A stretch of 39,960 bases of DNA from Lentisphaerota bacterium (GTDB lineage Bacteria > Verrucomicrobiota > Kiritimatiellia > RFP12 > UBA1067): contig JALHET010000003.1 in NCBI GenBank assembly GCA_022839525.1, forward strand, positions 8,241 to 48,200. Reading direction: 5' to 3'. The position numbers and the translations under genes were made by a program. Shown here in pieces: positions 26,205 to 35,821 of the stretch (position 1 is its first letter; each line of letters opens with the position of its first letter). The notes under the pieces are model-generated. The model was not told where the DNA came from. It did not search any database and saw only the letters and a list, made by a program, of their open reading frames with translations.

Positions 26205-26567
26205 CTACACTCCGGTGTTGACCGGTATCTTCTCCCCGTCCGCGTTGACCCGGACGAACGTGATGTCGGTGGTGAAGATCGTGTCTTCTTGGCTCTGGTG
26301 CAGTTCGCGCCGGGAGACCCCTACGGCGTAGGTCACCGAGGTGCGTCCCACACGCTGACGGTTGACTGTGAACCGCAGGATCGACCCGCCGGTCACCCCT
26401 TTCTTGAACTCTACGCGATCCATGCCGATGGTCACGAACCGCGCACCGGGATAGTCGAGACTGACGGCCATCCAGGCTATTTCGTCCACCCATTTCAGCA
26501 GGTTGCCGCCAAACAGAAGGCCGTACTGGTTCATGTGCTCGGGCATGACGAGTTTGTACGAGATCAT
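26205..26567 (-). CDS. Acyl-CoA thioesterase, hotdog fold
   Basis: A 120-residue protein. I chose the ATG at 26567 because GGGAGG is 7 bases upstream; the alternative GTG two codons earlier lies inside that site. The sequence is a single hotdog domain of the YciA/BACH-like group: MNQYGLLFGGNLLKWVDEIA (Asn and Gly-Gly of the active helix, Asp-Glu in the helix), then MDRVEFKKGVTGGSILRF and VGRTSVTYAVGVSR. Such enzymes hydrolyse medium or long acyl-CoA in the cytoplasm and act as hexamers. It is monocistronic and divergent from the DMT transporter. Confidence 0.85.
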   Translation of the reverse strand: MISYKLVMPEHMNQYGLLFGGNLLKWVDEIAWMAVSLDYPGARFVTIGMDRVEFKKGVTGGSILRFTVNRQRVGRTSVTYAVGVSRRELHQSQEDTIFTTDITFVRVNADGEKIPVNTGV

Positions 26568-26666
26568 CGGCACCTCCCTTATCCGTAACGGGCATTATTG
26601 CTTTTCCGTAACCGGAGTGTCAAATGAACTCGCGTCTCCGGCGGTGGTTTTGGTACAAACGGGGGC

Positions 26667-27509
26667 ATGTTGCAACTGTTTGTGGCGTCCGTCATCTGGA
26701 GTTTCTCGTTTGGGCTGATCGGCAACCGGTTGGCCGGGCTGCCGCCGGCGTGGCTGGCGGCCGTGCGGCTGGCGGTGGCCGCCGCCGTTTTCCTGCCGTT
26801 TGCGCGGCGCGTCCCCCTGAAGACGGGCGCGGCGCTTTTCGGTATTGGCATGGTCCAGTTCGGACTGATGTCGCTCGCGTACATGGCGAGTTTCAATTAC
26901 CTCCAATCGCACGAGGTGGCGCTTTTCACGGTGATGACGCCTGTGTATGTCGCTGTGGTGAACGATCTGCTCCGGCGGTCTTTCAACGGGGGCAACTTGG
27001 CGGCCGCCCTGCTTTCGGTCTGCGGCGCGGGGGTGATCCTGTGGCGGGGGGGCGCGTCGGAGGTGCCGCTGACCGGCTTTTTGCTGGTCGAGGTCTCGAA
27101 CCTCTGTTTCGCCTTGGGGCAGCTCGCCTACCGCGAGGCCGTGAGCGCGGCGAAGTGTCCGGTGGCGGACAGACATGTGTTCTTCTGGCTATACCTTGGC
27201 GGGCTCGCCGCGCTGTTGCCGTTCGGGGCATGGGACGCGGTGCGGTTCGCGCCGCGCCTGTCGGCCGGGCAAGCGGGGGCGGTGCTCTATCTGGGGGTGC
27301 TGGTTTCCGGGTTGAGCTACTTCCTGTGGAACTCCGGCGCGCGCCGGGTTACGCCCGGCGTGTTGGCGGTTATGAACAACGTCAAAATCCCTCTGGGGAT
27401 GTTGGTTTCGCTGTTTGTTTTCCGCGAGTCCGTCAACGCGGCCAGCCTGCTGGCGGGCGGGCTGCTCGTGCTGGCCGCATTGGCGCTTCCGGCATTCCGC
27501 AAATCGTGA
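26667..27509 (+). CDS. DMT-family (EamA) transporter
   Basis: A 280-residue inner-membrane protein made of two EamA repeats, about ten helices: MLQLFVASVIWSFSFGLIGN opens repeat one, LQSHEVALFTVMTPVYVAVV and ALLSVCGAGVILWRGG follow, and repeat two has LVEVSNLCFALGQLAYREAV, LGVLVSGLSYFLWNSGARRV and PLGMLVSLFVFRESVN. DMT members export or import metabolites such as amino acids; the substrate is unknown. There is no strong ribosome site before the ATG. Confidence 0.88.
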   Translation: MLQLFVASVIWSFSFGLIGNRLAGLPPAWLAAVRLAVAAAVFLPFARRVPLKTGAALFGIGMVQFGLMSLAYMASFNYLQSHEVALFTVMTPVYVAVVNDLLRRSFNGGNLAAALLSVCGAGVILWRGGASEVPLTGFLLVEVSNLCFALGQLAYREAVSAAKCPVADRHVFFWLYLGGLAALLPFGAWDAVRFAPRLSAGQAGAVLYLGVLVSGLSYFLWNSGARRVTPGVLAVMNNVKIPLGMLVSLFVFRESVNAASLLAGGLLVLAALALPAFRKS

Positions 27510-27559
27510 CGGAAAACCAGAACTCTAAAATCGGCCTCTTTCCAAACCCTGGATGACAC

Positions 27560-27625
27560 GGAGGTCGTCCCTCCAACATTGAAAACAAAGGTACTTCGAG
27601 GGAACAGGAGGGGCGGGCTCCGTCC
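27560..27625. repeat. GC-rich palindromes between the DMT gene and rpe
   Basis: GGAGG-tcgtc-CCTCC at 27560-27574 and a second G/C-rich inverted stretch (AGGAGGGGCGGGCTCCGTCC region, about 27607-27626). They resemble in style the pair at 16288-16353. The 27510-27714 gap holds nothing else except the rpe promoter. Confidence 0.35.
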
Positions 27626-27676
27626 CGACCGAAGGAGGCGGCCAAATTGAGAAGTGCTGGCCGACGAACGCCGCGT

Positions 27677-27705
27677 TTGCATTGGGGGCGGTGTTCCTTT
27701 ATACT
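27677..27705 (+). promoter_or_regulatory. Putative rpe promoter
   Basis: TTGCAT (27677-27682), a 17-base spacer and TATACT (27700-27705), 9 bases before the ATG at 27715. A GGAG at 27706-27709 would be a ribosome site only if transcription began upstream. Confidence 0.5.
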
Positions 27706-27714
27706 GGAGTGCTT

Positions 27715-28401
27715 ATGAAGGTTCAGATTCTTCCATCTTTGCTGGCGGCGGACTTCGGGCGTCTGGCCGATGAGATCCGCCGGGTCGCCGCGTCGGGTGC
27801 GGACGCGCTGCACCTCGACATCATGGACGCGCATTTTGTGCCGAACCTCAGTTTCGGGCCGGACGTGGTGGCTTTGGCGAAGCGGGTTTCTCCCGGGCTT
27901 TTCCGCAATGTCCACCTGATGATGATGCGTCCGGATCTCTACCTTGACCGGTTTATCGACGCGGGCGCGGACGCGCTGCAGTTCCATATCGAGGCGGACT
28001 GCGACGTCTGGCAGGGGCTTGCCGCGATCCGGCGGCGGGGCGTGCGTTCGGGTCTGGTCGCGCGTCCGCAGACGCCTGCGGAGGCTCTTTACCCGTATGT
28101 GCCGCTGTGCGACGAGGTGCTGTTCATGACGGTCAATCCCGGGTACGGCGGGCAGGCGTTCATGAGCGAGGTCTTGCCCAAGATCGCCGCGCTGCGGCGC
28201 TATGCGTCGGCACGCGGGCTTCCGGGGCTGGATATCATGGTGGATGGCGGCATCAACGACAAGACGGCGATCCAGTGCGCGGAGCGCGGTGCGAACCAGT
28301 TTGTCGCCGGCAGTTTCATGTTCAGGCAGGACGACATGGCCGCGGCGGTGGTGCGGATGCGTGAAGGGTGCGCGGGAGCCTATGGAAGAGACACTCGATA
28401 A
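27715..28401 (+). CDS. rpe: Ribulose-phosphate 3-epimerase
   Basis: A 228-residue TIM-barrel enzyme interconverting ribulose 5-phosphate and xylulose 5-phosphate. Motifs: ILPSLLAADFGRLADEI (start, with the conserved Ser), ALHLDIMDAHFVPNLSFGPD (metal-binding Asp and His), VHLMMMRPDLYLD, FHIEADCD, VLFMTVNPGYGGQAFM, and DIMVDGGINDKTA with AGSFMF. The start at 27715 fits the family and the promoter. Its 3' end overlaps lepA by 20 bases, so the two are co-transcribed. Confidence 0.96.
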   Translation: MKVQILPSLLAADFGRLADEIRRVAASGADALHLDIMDAHFVPNLSFGPDVVALAKRVSPGLFRNVHLMMMRPDLYLDRFIDAGADALQFHIEADCDVWQGLAAIRRRGVRSGLVARPQTPAEALYPYVPLCDEVLFMTVNPGYGGQAFMSEVLPKIAALRRYASARGLPGLDIMVDGGINDKTAIQCAERGANQFVAGSFMFRQDDMAAAVVRMREGCAGAYGRDTR

Positions 28402-30199
28402 CATCCGCAATTTCTGTATCATCGCGCACATCGATCACGGCAAGACCACGCTGTCGGACCGGATCCTCGAGGCGACGAAGACGATCGAGCTGAGGAACAT
28501 GCGCGAGCAGACGCTCGACGCGATGGATCTGGAGCGCGAGCGCGGCATCACGATCAAGTCCCATCCGGTCTCGATGGTGTATACGGCGAAGAACGGAAAG
28601 TCCTACCGCTTCAATCTCATCGACACGCCCGGGCATGTGGATTTCACCTACGAGGTGTCGCGCAGCATGGGGGCGTGCGAGGGTGCCATTCTGGTGGTGG
28701 ACGCGGCGCAGGGTGTGGAGGCGCAGACCGTGGCGAACACCTACCTCGCGATCGAGAACAACCTCGAAATTGTGCCGGTGCTCAACAAGGTCGACCTGCC
28801 CAGCGCGAACGTGGCGGAGGTCACGCACCAGGTCGAGGAGGTTCTTGGTATCCCGATGGATCACCCGTTGCTCATCAGCGCCAAAACGGGGCTCGGCGTG
28901 CCGGAAGTTCTGGAGGCGGTGGTCGAACGGATCCGGCCGCCGGTGACGCGGGGCAGGGATGCGCCGCTGCGCGCGCTGGTTTTCGATTCGGTCTTCGACA
29001 TCTACCGCGGGGTGATCACCTACGTGCGGGTGGTGGACGGCAGTTTCCGGGCGGGCGATTCGGTTCTCTTTATCAGCAGCGGGCAGACCACGCAGTTGCG
29101 CGAGGTCGGCATTTTCAGTCCGGACCAGAAGCCCGTCGACGTGTTGGAGGCGGGGCAGGTGGGGTATCTGGTCGGCACGATCAAGGATCCGGCTGACATC
29201 AAGATCGGCGACACGGTGACGCGCCTTAAGGACGGCTCAACGGAGCTTTTGCCGGGATTCAAAGATGTTCACCCGATGGTGTTCAGCGGCGTCTATCCGG
29301 TCAGCACCGACGACTACGAGAAAGTCCGGACGGGGCTGGAGAAGCTGCACCTGAACGATTCGGCGTTCTCCTTCCATCCCGAGAGTTCCGTGGCGTTGGG
29401 CTTCGGGTTCCGTTGCGGCTTTCTGGGTTTGCTGCACATGGAGGTGGTGCAGGAGCGGTTGCGCCGCGAGTTCGATTTGGATCTCATCAGCACGCATCCG
29501 TCGGTCATTTACAAACTTCAGTTGCGCGATGGCACGGCCATGGAGATTGACAACCCCATCCATCTTCCGGATGTCTCGCGGATTGAGCAGATCGAGGAGC
29601 CGGTCATCAGGGCCACGATCATTTGCCCCAGCGAGTGCATCGGGGACGTGATGCGGATCGTGCTGGACCGGCGCGGCGAGGTCACGGCCACGGAAAGTCT
29701 GGACGCCAAGCGCGTGATCCTCTCCTGCCTGTTGCCGCTGAACGAGATTCTGATCGATTTCCATGACATGCTCAAAAGCGTGAGCCGCGGGTATGCGTCA
29801 ATGGACTACGAGCCGTGCGGATATCAGGTGAGCGACATCGTGAAGATGGACATCCTGCTGAACGGGGAGATCGTCGATGCGTTCTCCTGCATGGTCCACC
29901 GCAGCAAGGCGGTGGCCCGCGGGCGGCAGATGTGCAAAGCGCTGGCCGAGACAATCCCTCCGCACATGTTCAAAATCCCGGTTCAGGCGGCGATCGGGCG
30001 CACCATTATCGCGCGCGAGGATATCCGGCCGTTCCGCAAGGACGTGCTGGCCAAACTGTACGGCGGTGACGTGACGCGCAAGCAGAAGGTGCTGAAGAAA
30101 CAGAAGGCCGGCAAAGCGCGCATGAAGGAGTTCGGTCATGTCCATGTGCCCCAGTCGGCGTTCATTTCGGTGCTCAAGGGGACGGCGACGGACGCGTAG
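28382..30199 (+). CDS. lepA: Elongation factor 4 (LepA)
   Basis: A 605-residue translational GTPase that back-translocates ribosomes or aids ribosome assembly. GGGAG precedes the ATG. The G domain has IIAHIDHGKTTLSDRILE (P-loop), ERERGITIK, LIDTPGHVDFTYEVSRS and VLNKVDLPSA. Then come EF-G-like domains: VFDSVFDIYRGVITYVRVVD, YPVSTDDYEKVRTGLEKLHL and FGFRCGFLGLLHMEV (LepA-type). The C-terminal LepA domain ends KLYGGDVTRKQKVLKKQK and GKARMKEFGHVHVPQSAFI, which is diagnostic. It overlaps rpe, and lepB follows. Confidence 0.97.
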   Translation: MEETLDNIRNFCIIAHIDHGKTTLSDRILEATKTIELRNMREQTLDAMDLERERGITIKSHPVSMVYTAKNGKSYRFNLIDTPGHVDFTYEVSRSMGACEGAILVVDAAQGVEAQTVANTYLAIENNLEIVPVLNKVDLPSANVAEVTHQVEEVLGIPMDHPLLISAKTGLGVPEVLEAVVERIRPPVTRGRDAPLRALVFDSVFDIYRGVITYVRVVDGSFRAGDSVLFISSGQTTQLREVGIFSPDQKPVDVLEAGQVGYLVGTIKDPADIKIGDTVTRLKDGSTELLPGFKDVHPMVFSGVYPVSTDDYEKVRTGLEKLHLNDSAFSFHPESSVALGFGFRCGFLGLLHMEVVQERLRREFDLDLISTHPSVIYKLQLRDGTAMEIDNPIHLPDVSRIEQIEEPVIRATIICPSECIGDVMRIVLDRRGEVTATESLDAKRVILSCLLPLNEILIDFHDMLKSVSRGYASMDYEPCGYQVSDIVKMDILLNGEIVDAFSCMVHRSKAVARGRQMCKALAETIPPHMFKIPVQAAIGRTIIAREDIRPFRKDVLAKLYGGDVTRKQKVLKKQKAGKARMKEFGHVHVPQSAFISVLKGTATDA

Positions 30200-30235
30200 G
30201 GGATGCGGCAGGCCATGACTGAACAGGGGAAAACG

Positions 30236-31399
30236 ATGAACTTTTTTGCGAGACGGAAAATCAGGAAACAGCTCAAGGCGCTTTTGCATCATGCCAGGAC
30301 GCTGCGGTGCGGCCGGGAAGATATCATGAATGCGGGGGAACTGGCCTTTTTGGACGGGCATGTCCAGAAGGTCAAGGAGGCTTATCGGGGACAGGACATC
30401 GCGGCGATGGAGGCTGCGGGTGTGGAGCTTGAGGCGTGTTTGGGCAAGCTCAACCCGCCCAAGCGGCTGGCCGGCTGGCGCGAGAATTTCGATGTTCTGG
30501 TGGTGGCGATCTCGGTGGCGATGGCGTTCCGCGCCTATTTTTACCAGCCGTTCAAGATACCCACGGGGTCGATGCAGCCCACGTTGTACGGCATCCACTC
30601 CGAGACGCGCGATCCGTCGAAGGCCACGTTGCTGGACAGGCAGCCGCTCAAGTTCGCGAAGTGGCTGGTGACCGGTGAGTCGTTTAAGGTTGTGCGGGCG
30701 AAGGCTGCAGGCACGGTACACTTTATGTCTGGGGAGGGCAGCAAGAAGCCCGGGTACATGCCGGTGGTTGTGGCGGGCATGCCGCACTATGTGCCGAACG
30801 ACGCGGTCGAGACCGACGTTTACCGGCGCCCGGTCAGGCTCAAGGGCGGAGTCAGCAACGGCGAGAGTGTCAGGGTGGGCGACGTGCTCTGGTCGGGCGT
30901 GGTGATTTCTGGAGACTTCGTTTTTGTGAACCGCTGGAAGTGGAACTTCTCGCACCCGAAGCGGGGCGAGGTGATGGTCTTCTCCACGTCGGGGATCACG
31001 GCGCTGCAGCAGGGGACCCACTACATCAAGCGCATGACCGGTTTGCCGAACGAGACGCTGCAGATCAAGCCGCCGAACCTGCTGGTGAACGGCGCGGTTG
31101 TGACGGAGCCGCAACGCATCGGGCAGATCGCGCGCAAAGAGAAGGTGTGGCCGAAGGGGCCGGCGTATGCGGGATTCAACCCGAGCGGCACGCGGCAGGT
31201 CTTCCTGCCCGGGCGGTCGTTGGCTGACGAGAGCGACGCGGTGACGCTGAAGGGCGACCAGTATTACGCGATGGGCGACAACTCGTTCAACAGTTTTGAC
31301 AGCCGGTACTGGGGGCCGGTACCGGAGCGTAATCTGCTGGGGCCGGCCACTGTGGTCTACTGGCCCCTCACCTCGCCCCGCTTCGGGTGGATCCGGTAG
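30236..31399 (+). CDS. lepB: Signal peptidase I
   Basis: A 387-residue inner-membrane protease that removes signal peptides. The start at MNFFARRK has CAGGGG 7 bases upstream; a start at 30215 is possible. A cytoplasmic N-terminal region of about 85 residues is followed by a membrane helix (FDVLVVAISVAMAFRAYFY). The catalytic Ser is S112 in PTGSMQPT and the general base is K265 in YIKRMTGLPNE; GDNSFNSFDSRYWGPVP is the usual box near the C-terminus. The domain between is enlarged (about residues 125-235), a feature of the larger SPase I forms in PVC and Bacteroidetes groups. It lies 36 bp after lepA. Confidence 0.94.
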   Translation: MNFFARRKIRKQLKALLHHARTLRCGREDIMNAGELAFLDGHVQKVKEAYRGQDIAAMEAAGVELEACLGKLNPPKRLAGWRENFDVLVVAISVAMAFRAYFYQPFKIPTGSMQPTLYGIHSETRDPSKATLLDRQPLKFAKWLVTGESFKVVRAKAAGTVHFMSGEGSKKPGYMPVVVAGMPHYVPNDAVETDVYRRPVRLKGGVSNGESVRVGDVLWSGVVISGDFVFVNRWKWNFSHPKRGEVMVFSTSGITALQQGTHYIKRMTGLPNETLQIKPPNLLVNGAVVTEPQRIGQIARKEKVWPKGPAYAGFNPSGTRQVFLPGRSLADESDAVTLKGDQYYAMGDNSFNSFDSRYWGPVPERNLLGPATVVYWPLTSPRFGWIR

Positions 31400-31479
31400 C
31401 GGCGGACGATGGCAGGGCTTGATCTCATCTGAATCGCTATCAAGTCCGTGATGCGCGCTCCCGTGTTGCTTGCTCGGCA

Positions 31480-31508
31480 TTGCGGGTGCGTCTGGCTTCT
31501 GATACACT
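31480..31508 (+). promoter_or_regulatory. Putative promoter of the 3D-domain gene
   Basis: TTGCGG (31480-31485), a 17-base spacer and TACACT (31503-31508), 8 bases before the ATG at 31517. The layout is the same as for plsY and rpe. Confidence 0.45.
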
Positions 31509-31516
31509 GCATTTAT

Positions 31517-32014
31517 ATGTTTAACCCGCACAAGAGAAGTATGCCAACGCTGTTGCGCAAGCGGTTGCTGGCTGTTCTGGCCGGAGCCGCAATACCGCTG
31601 TTGGTTTGGTGGTCCGGGTGCCTGAGCGAGCGGATCCGTCCGCCGGGGGGAAAACCTTCGGTCGTCATGGACATGGAAGTGACGGGCTACTGCAACTGCG
31701 GGATCTGCTGCAGTTGGGAGCGGGGCTGGTTCGGCCTCGGGCCTCCGGTGATCAGCAGCGGGCAGAACAAGGGCAAGCCCAAAGAGGTCGGGGTCACGGC
31801 CAGCGGCACGCGCGCCCGGCACAGGACGGTTGCGGCAGACACGGCGGTGTTGCCCTTCGGGACCATCGTGTATGTTCCGGGGTATGGGTACGGGCGCGTG
31901 GAGGACCGGGGCGGTAAGATTACCGGCAACCGGCTGGATCTTTGGTATTCCTCGCACGAAGATGCGAAGGAGTGGGGACGGAAGCGGGTGAAGGTGAGGG
32001 TCTGGCGGCCGTAG
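31517..32014 (+). CDS. Exported 3D-domain (MltA-like) protein
   Basis: A 165-residue protein. Starts at 31517 (MFNPHKRSMPTLL) or 31541 are possible; the first fits the promoter. Residues about 12-32 are a hydrophobic anchor or signal (LLAVLAGAAIPLLVWW, with a Cys that could be a lipobox). The C-terminal domain has TVAADTAVLPFGTIVYVP, YGRVEDRGGKITGNRLDLWY and the DDD-type acidic residues characteristic of 3D domains, found in MltA-like lytic transglycosylases and YabE/RpfB-like peptidoglycan enzymes. An unusual CNCGICCSWERGW cluster precedes it. A cell-wall role is likely. Confidence 0.82.
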   Translation: MFNPHKRSMPTLLRKRLLAVLAGAAIPLLVWWSGCLSERIRPPGGKPSVVMDMEVTGYCNCGICCSWERGWFGLGPPVISSGQNKGKPKEVGVTASGTRARHRTVAADTAVLPFGTIVYVPGYGYGRVEDRGGKITGNRLDLWYSSHEDAKEWGRKRVKVRVWRP

Positions 32015-32124
32015 CGAGAAGCGAGGAGTTAAGAGAGAAGACGTTACATGAATCCCTTTCTGACAAGATTACATGATTTACAGGATTATGAAGCCCTCAG
32101 ACCAATCATGAAAGGTTTTGCAAT

Positions 32125-33846
32125 ATGAGTGCGGGTGAGACGGGCAAAGAGTCGGATACCAGCCGGCATTTCCTGAAACAGTGGATCGCGGAAGATGTGG
32201 CGGCAGGCCGGACCGGCGGACTGGTGGTGACGCGTTTCCCCCCCGAGCCGAACGGGTACATCCACATTGGACACGCCAAAGCGATCTGTATCGATTTCGG
32301 CATGGCTCAAGAATTTGGCGGCCAGTGCAACCTGCGCATGGACGACACGAACCCGTCGAAAGAGTCGGACGAGTACGTCGAAAGCATCAAGCAGGACATC
32401 CGGTGGCTGGGGTTCGATTGGGGTGAGGGCTTTTACAGCGCGGCGGATCTTTTCGACAAAATGTATGAGATTGCCGAGAACCTGATCATCGGCGGCCATG
32501 CGTACGTGTGCGGTCTCACGCAGGAGGAGTGGAAAGAGTACCGCGGTATTCCGACGGTGCCGGGGAAGGAGAGCCCGACCCGCAACCGGGCTCCGGAAGA
32601 GAACCTCGCGCTGTTCCGCCGGATGAGGGCGGGCGAGTTTGCGGACGGCACGCTGTGCCTGCGCGCGAAGATCGACATGGCCTCGCCCAACATCCATTTC
32701 CGCGACCCGGTGATCTACCGCATCATGCACGTGCCGCACTACCACGCGGGCGACACATGGTGCATCTATCCGATGTACGATTTCGCGCATCCGATCGAGG
32801 ACGCGCTTGAAGGCGTGACGCATTCGATGTGCACGCTCGAGTTCGAGGTTCACCGCCCCCTCTACGACTGGGTGGTCGACCGTATGGACGAGATGGGGCT
32901 GCTGGTTGTGCGTAACGGCGTGAAGATCCGGCCGCAGCAGCGCGAGTTTGCGCGGCTGAACCTGACCTATACGGTGATGAGCAAACGCAAGTTGCTCCAG
33001 CTTGTTCAGGAGAAACACGTGAACGGCTGGGACGATCCCCGCATGCCGACCGTGTGCGGTCTGCGGCGGCGCGGCTACACCCCGGAGGCGATCCGCGATT
33101 TCTGTGAGCGCATCGGCGTTTCTAAGTATGAGAGCGAAACGGACGTTGCGCTGCTGGAGCACTGTCTGCGCGACGATCTGAACAAGCGGGCGTTGCGGCG
33201 CATGGTGGTGTTCGATCCCGTCAAAGTGGTGATCGACAACTATCCTGAAAACCAAACCGGATACGCGGAGGCGCAAAACAATCCCGAAGATCCCGGCGCG
33301 GGCACGCGGCAGGTGCCGTTCGGGCGCGAGGTGTATATCGAGCGCGAAGACTTCATGGAAGTCCCCGCCAAAAAGTTTTTCCGCATGGCGCCGGGGCAGG
33401 AGGTGCGGTTGCGTGCGGCCTGTCTCTTCACCTGCACGCATGTGACGAAAGACGCGGCGGGCGTGATCACTGAGATCCACGGCACGTATGACCCGGACTC
33501 GAAAGGCGGCAACGCGGCGGATGGGCGCAAGATCAAGGGCACGATCCACTGGGTTTCCGCAGCACATGCGGTGCCGGTGGAGGCCCGCCTCTATGACCGG
33601 CTCTTCACGGTGCCGGATCCGTTGGGCGACGCCGGGCGCGATTTTGTCGAGTTCCTCAATCCCGACTCTTTAAAGGTCGTCACGGCGTATGCCGAGCCAG
33701 CGTTGGCGTCGGTTTCCCCGGGCGAGAAATTCCAGTTCGAGCGGATTGGCTACTTCTGTGCGGATCCCATCGATTCAAAGCCGGGGAAACCGGTCTTCAA
33801 CCGCACGGTCGCGCTGAAGGATTCGTGGGCGAAACAGAGCAAGTGA
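32125..33846 (+). CDS. glnS: Glutaminyl-tRNA synthetase
   Basis: A 573-residue class I aminoacyl-tRNA synthetase charging tRNA-Gln. GAAAGG lies about 9 bases before the [20 protein letters not shown] holds the HIGH box (H47 onwards), [20 protein letters not shown] is the GlnRS/GluRS signature, and VMSKRKL (residues about 284-290) is the KMSKS equivalent. The C-terminal beta-barrel region has [20 protein letters not shown] and [18 protein letters not shown], diagnostic for GlnRS rather than GluRS. GlnRS suggests that direct glutaminylation is used here. A 17-bp gap leads to the aconitase. Confidence 0.97.
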   Translation: MSAGETGKESDTSRHFLKQWIAEDVAAGRTGGLVVTRFPPEPNGYIHIGHAKAICIDFGMAQEFGGQCNLRMDDTNPSKESDEYVESIKQDIRWLGFDWGEGFYSAADLFDKMYEIAENLIIGGHAYVCGLTQEEWKEYRGIPTVPGKESPTRNRAPEENLALFRRMRAGEFADGTLCLRAKIDMASPNIHFRDPVIYRIMHVPHYHAGDTWCIYPMYDFAHPIEDALEGVTHSMCTLEFEVHRPLYDWVVDRMDEMGLLVVRNGVKIRPQQREFARLNLTYTVMSKRKLLQLVQEKHVNGWDDPRMPTVCGLRRRGYTPEAIRDFCERIGVSKYESETDVALLEHCLRDDLNKRALRRMVVFDPVKVVIDNYPENQTGYAEAQNNPEDPGAGTRQVPFGREVYIEREDFMEVPAKKFFRMAPGQEVRLRAACLFTCTHVTKDAAGVITEIHGTYDPDSKGGNAADGRKIKGTIHWVSAAHAVPVEARLYDRLFTVPDPLGDAGRDFVEFLNPDSLKVVTAYAEPALASVSPGEKFQFERIGYFCADPIDSKPGKPVFNRTVALKDSWAKQSK

Positions 33847-33862
33847 GAGGGATGCGAGGGGT

Positions 33863-35812
33863 ATGGCGCAGAACATTGTTGAGAAGGTTTTGGGCGCGCA
33901 CCGTGTCGCGGGTGAGCTGGAACCGGGTTGCGAGCTTGCGATCCGCGTGGATCAGACGCTGACGCAGGACGCGACCGGCACGATGGCGTATTTGCAGTTC
34001 GAGAGTATGGGCCTCGACCGCGTGAAGGCCGATCTGGCCGTGAGCTATGTGGATCACAACACGATTCAGGTGGGGTTTGAGAACGCGGATGATCACGCCT
34101 ACCTGAAAAGCGTTGCGCAGCGTTATGGCATTGTGTTTTCGCGGCCGGGTAACGGCATCTGCCACCAGCTCCACCTTGAGCGTTTTGGCAAACCGGGGGC
34201 AACGCTGCTGGGCAGTGATTCCCACACGCCCACCGGCGGCGGTATCGGGATGATCGCGATCGGCGCGGGCGGGATCGATGTGGCGGTGGCGATGGGCGGC
34301 GGCCCGTTTTACCTGACTTGCCCGAAGGTTACGCTGGTGCGCCTGAGCGGGGCACTCAAGCCCGGCGTGTCGGCCAAAGACGTGATCCTGAACGTGCTGA
34401 AGGTTTACGGGACTCAGGGCAACGTGGGCCGCGTGCTGGAGTACGGCGGCCCGGGTGTGGCGGGGCTTGGTGTGCCGGCACGCGCGACCATCGCCAACAT
34501 GGGTGCGGAACTGGGCGTGACCACGTCGGTCTTCCCGAGTGATGCGACGACGCTGGCGTTTCTGAAGGCGCAGGGCCGCAGTCAGGATTGGGTCGAATTA
34601 AAGGCTGACGGGGGCGCGCGGTATGACAGCGTGCTGGAGGTCGATTTGGGCTTGGTCGAGCCGATGGCGGCCTGCCCGCATTCGCCGGGAAACATTGCGA
34701 CGGTCACTTCGCTGGCCGGCAGAAAAGTGAATCAGGTGCTGATCGGTTCCTGCACCAACTCGTCGTACCGGGATCTCAAGACCGTGGCGCTGATGTTGCG
34801 CGGGAAAAAGATTCACCCCGACGTGGAAGTCGGTGTGGCGCCAGGTTCGCGCCAGGTGGTGGCGATGCTGGCGGGTGAGGGGTTGCTCACCGATCTCGTG
34901 GCAGCGGGTGTGCGCATTCTGGAGAACGCGTGCGGCTTCTGCATCGGCAATCATATGTCGCCGGGAACCGGTGCGGTCAGCCTGCGCACCAGCAACCGGA
35001 ATTTTGAGGGGCGCACGGGGACGCAGTCCGCTCAGGTTTATCTGGTGAGTCCGGAAACGGCGGCTGCGGCGGCGCTGGCGGGCGTGTTCACCGATCCGCG
35101 CTTGCTGCCGTCTCTGCCCGAGGGGGTTGCCGAACCCGCAGCGTTCGGGGTGGACGACAGCATGTTCCTGTTCCGCGAAACTGCGGGCAGGGGAGTGCCC
35201 GGCACGGCGATCGCGCGCGGCCCGAACATCGGGCAGGTGCCGTCCGGCAAGCCGCTGCCCGTGACCGTGGAGGGGGTGGCGGTGATCAAGGTCGGGGACA
35301 AGGTGACGACCGATCATATCATGCCGGCCGGCGCGCGGCTCAAATACCGCTCGAACGTGCCGCAGTACGCGAAATACGTGTTCGAGCATGTGGATCCGGC
35401 GTTTTATGCGAACGCTGTGGCAAACCGTGACGCCGGGCTGTGCAACATCATTGTGGCGGGCGACAGCTACGGGCAGGGGTCGAGCCGCGAGCATGCGGCG
35501 ATGTGCCCGATGTACCTCGGCGTGAAGGCGCTGGTGGCCAAGAGCATTGAGCGCATTCACCTTGCGAATCTGATCAATTTCGGCATTGTCCCTTTCATTT
35601 TCGATAATCCGGCGGACTACGACACGGTTGCGAAAGGGGACCGGCTGGTGTTGGATGGGGTGCGCGAGGCGGTTGCCGGCGCCGGCAAGGTGACGGTCCG
35701 GAACGTGACGCAAGGCACGACGTTTACAGTTTCCACCGCATTGAGCGTCCGTCAGAAAACGATTCTTCTTAACGGTGGGTTGCTGGCTGCGGTAGCGGCG
35801 GGCGCAGTGTGA
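33863..35812 (+). CDS. acn: Aconitate hydratase
   Basis: A 649-residue iron-sulfur enzyme isomerising citrate and isocitrate. The iron-sulfur cysteines are in GSCTNSSYRDLK and NACGFCIGNHMSPG, with a further Cys in the GICHQLHLERFGKPG region. Other family features are LLGSDSHTPTGGGIGMIAIG, FPSDATTLAFL and the swivel domain with GDKVTTDHIMPAGARLKYRS and GDSYGQGSSREHAAM. The arrangement and length match the shorter monomeric bacterial aconitases rather than AcnB. GAGGGGT precedes the ATG. It is linked to glnS and precedes a separate promoter at 35822. Confidence 0.95.
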   Translation: MAQNIVEKVLGAHRVAGELEPGCELAIRVDQTLTQDATGTMAYLQFESMGLDRVKADLAVSYVDHNTIQVGFENADDHAYLKSVAQRYGIVFSRPGNGICHQLHLERFGKPGATLLGSDSHTPTGGGIGMIAIGAGGIDVAVAMGGGPFYLTCPKVTLVRLSGALKPGVSAKDVILNVLKVYGTQGNVGRVLEYGGPGVAGLGVPARATIANMGAELGVTTSVFPSDATTLAFLKAQGRSQDWVELKADGGARYDSVLEVDLGLVEPMAACPHSPGNIATVTSLAGRKVNQVLIGSCTNSSYRDLKTVALMLRGKKIHPDVEVGVAPGSRQVVAMLAGEGLLTDLVAAGVRILENACGFCIGNHMSPGTGAVSLRTSNRNFEGRTGTQSAQVYLVSPETAAAAALAGVFTDPRLLPSLPEGVAEPAAFGVDDSMFLFRETAGRGVPGTAIARGPNIGQVPSGKPLPVTVEGVAVIKVGDKVTTDHIMPAGARLKYRSNVPQYAKYVFEHVDPAFYANAVANRDAGLCNIIVAGDSYGQGSSREHAAMCPMYLGVKALVAKSIERIHLANLINFGIVPFIFDNPADYDTVAKGDRLVLDGVREAVAGAGKVTVRNVTQGTTFTVSTALSVRQKTILLNGGLLAAVAAGAV

Positions 35813-35821
35813 CAAATCACA

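Noticed and set aside
29798..31957. 719-codon minus-strand frame across lepA, lepB and the 3D gene
   Set aside because: It crosses three well-supported plus-strand genes and has shadow-type composition.
32086..33567. Minus-strand frame of 493 codons opposite glnS
   Set aside because: Shadow of glnS, no recognisable protein pattern.
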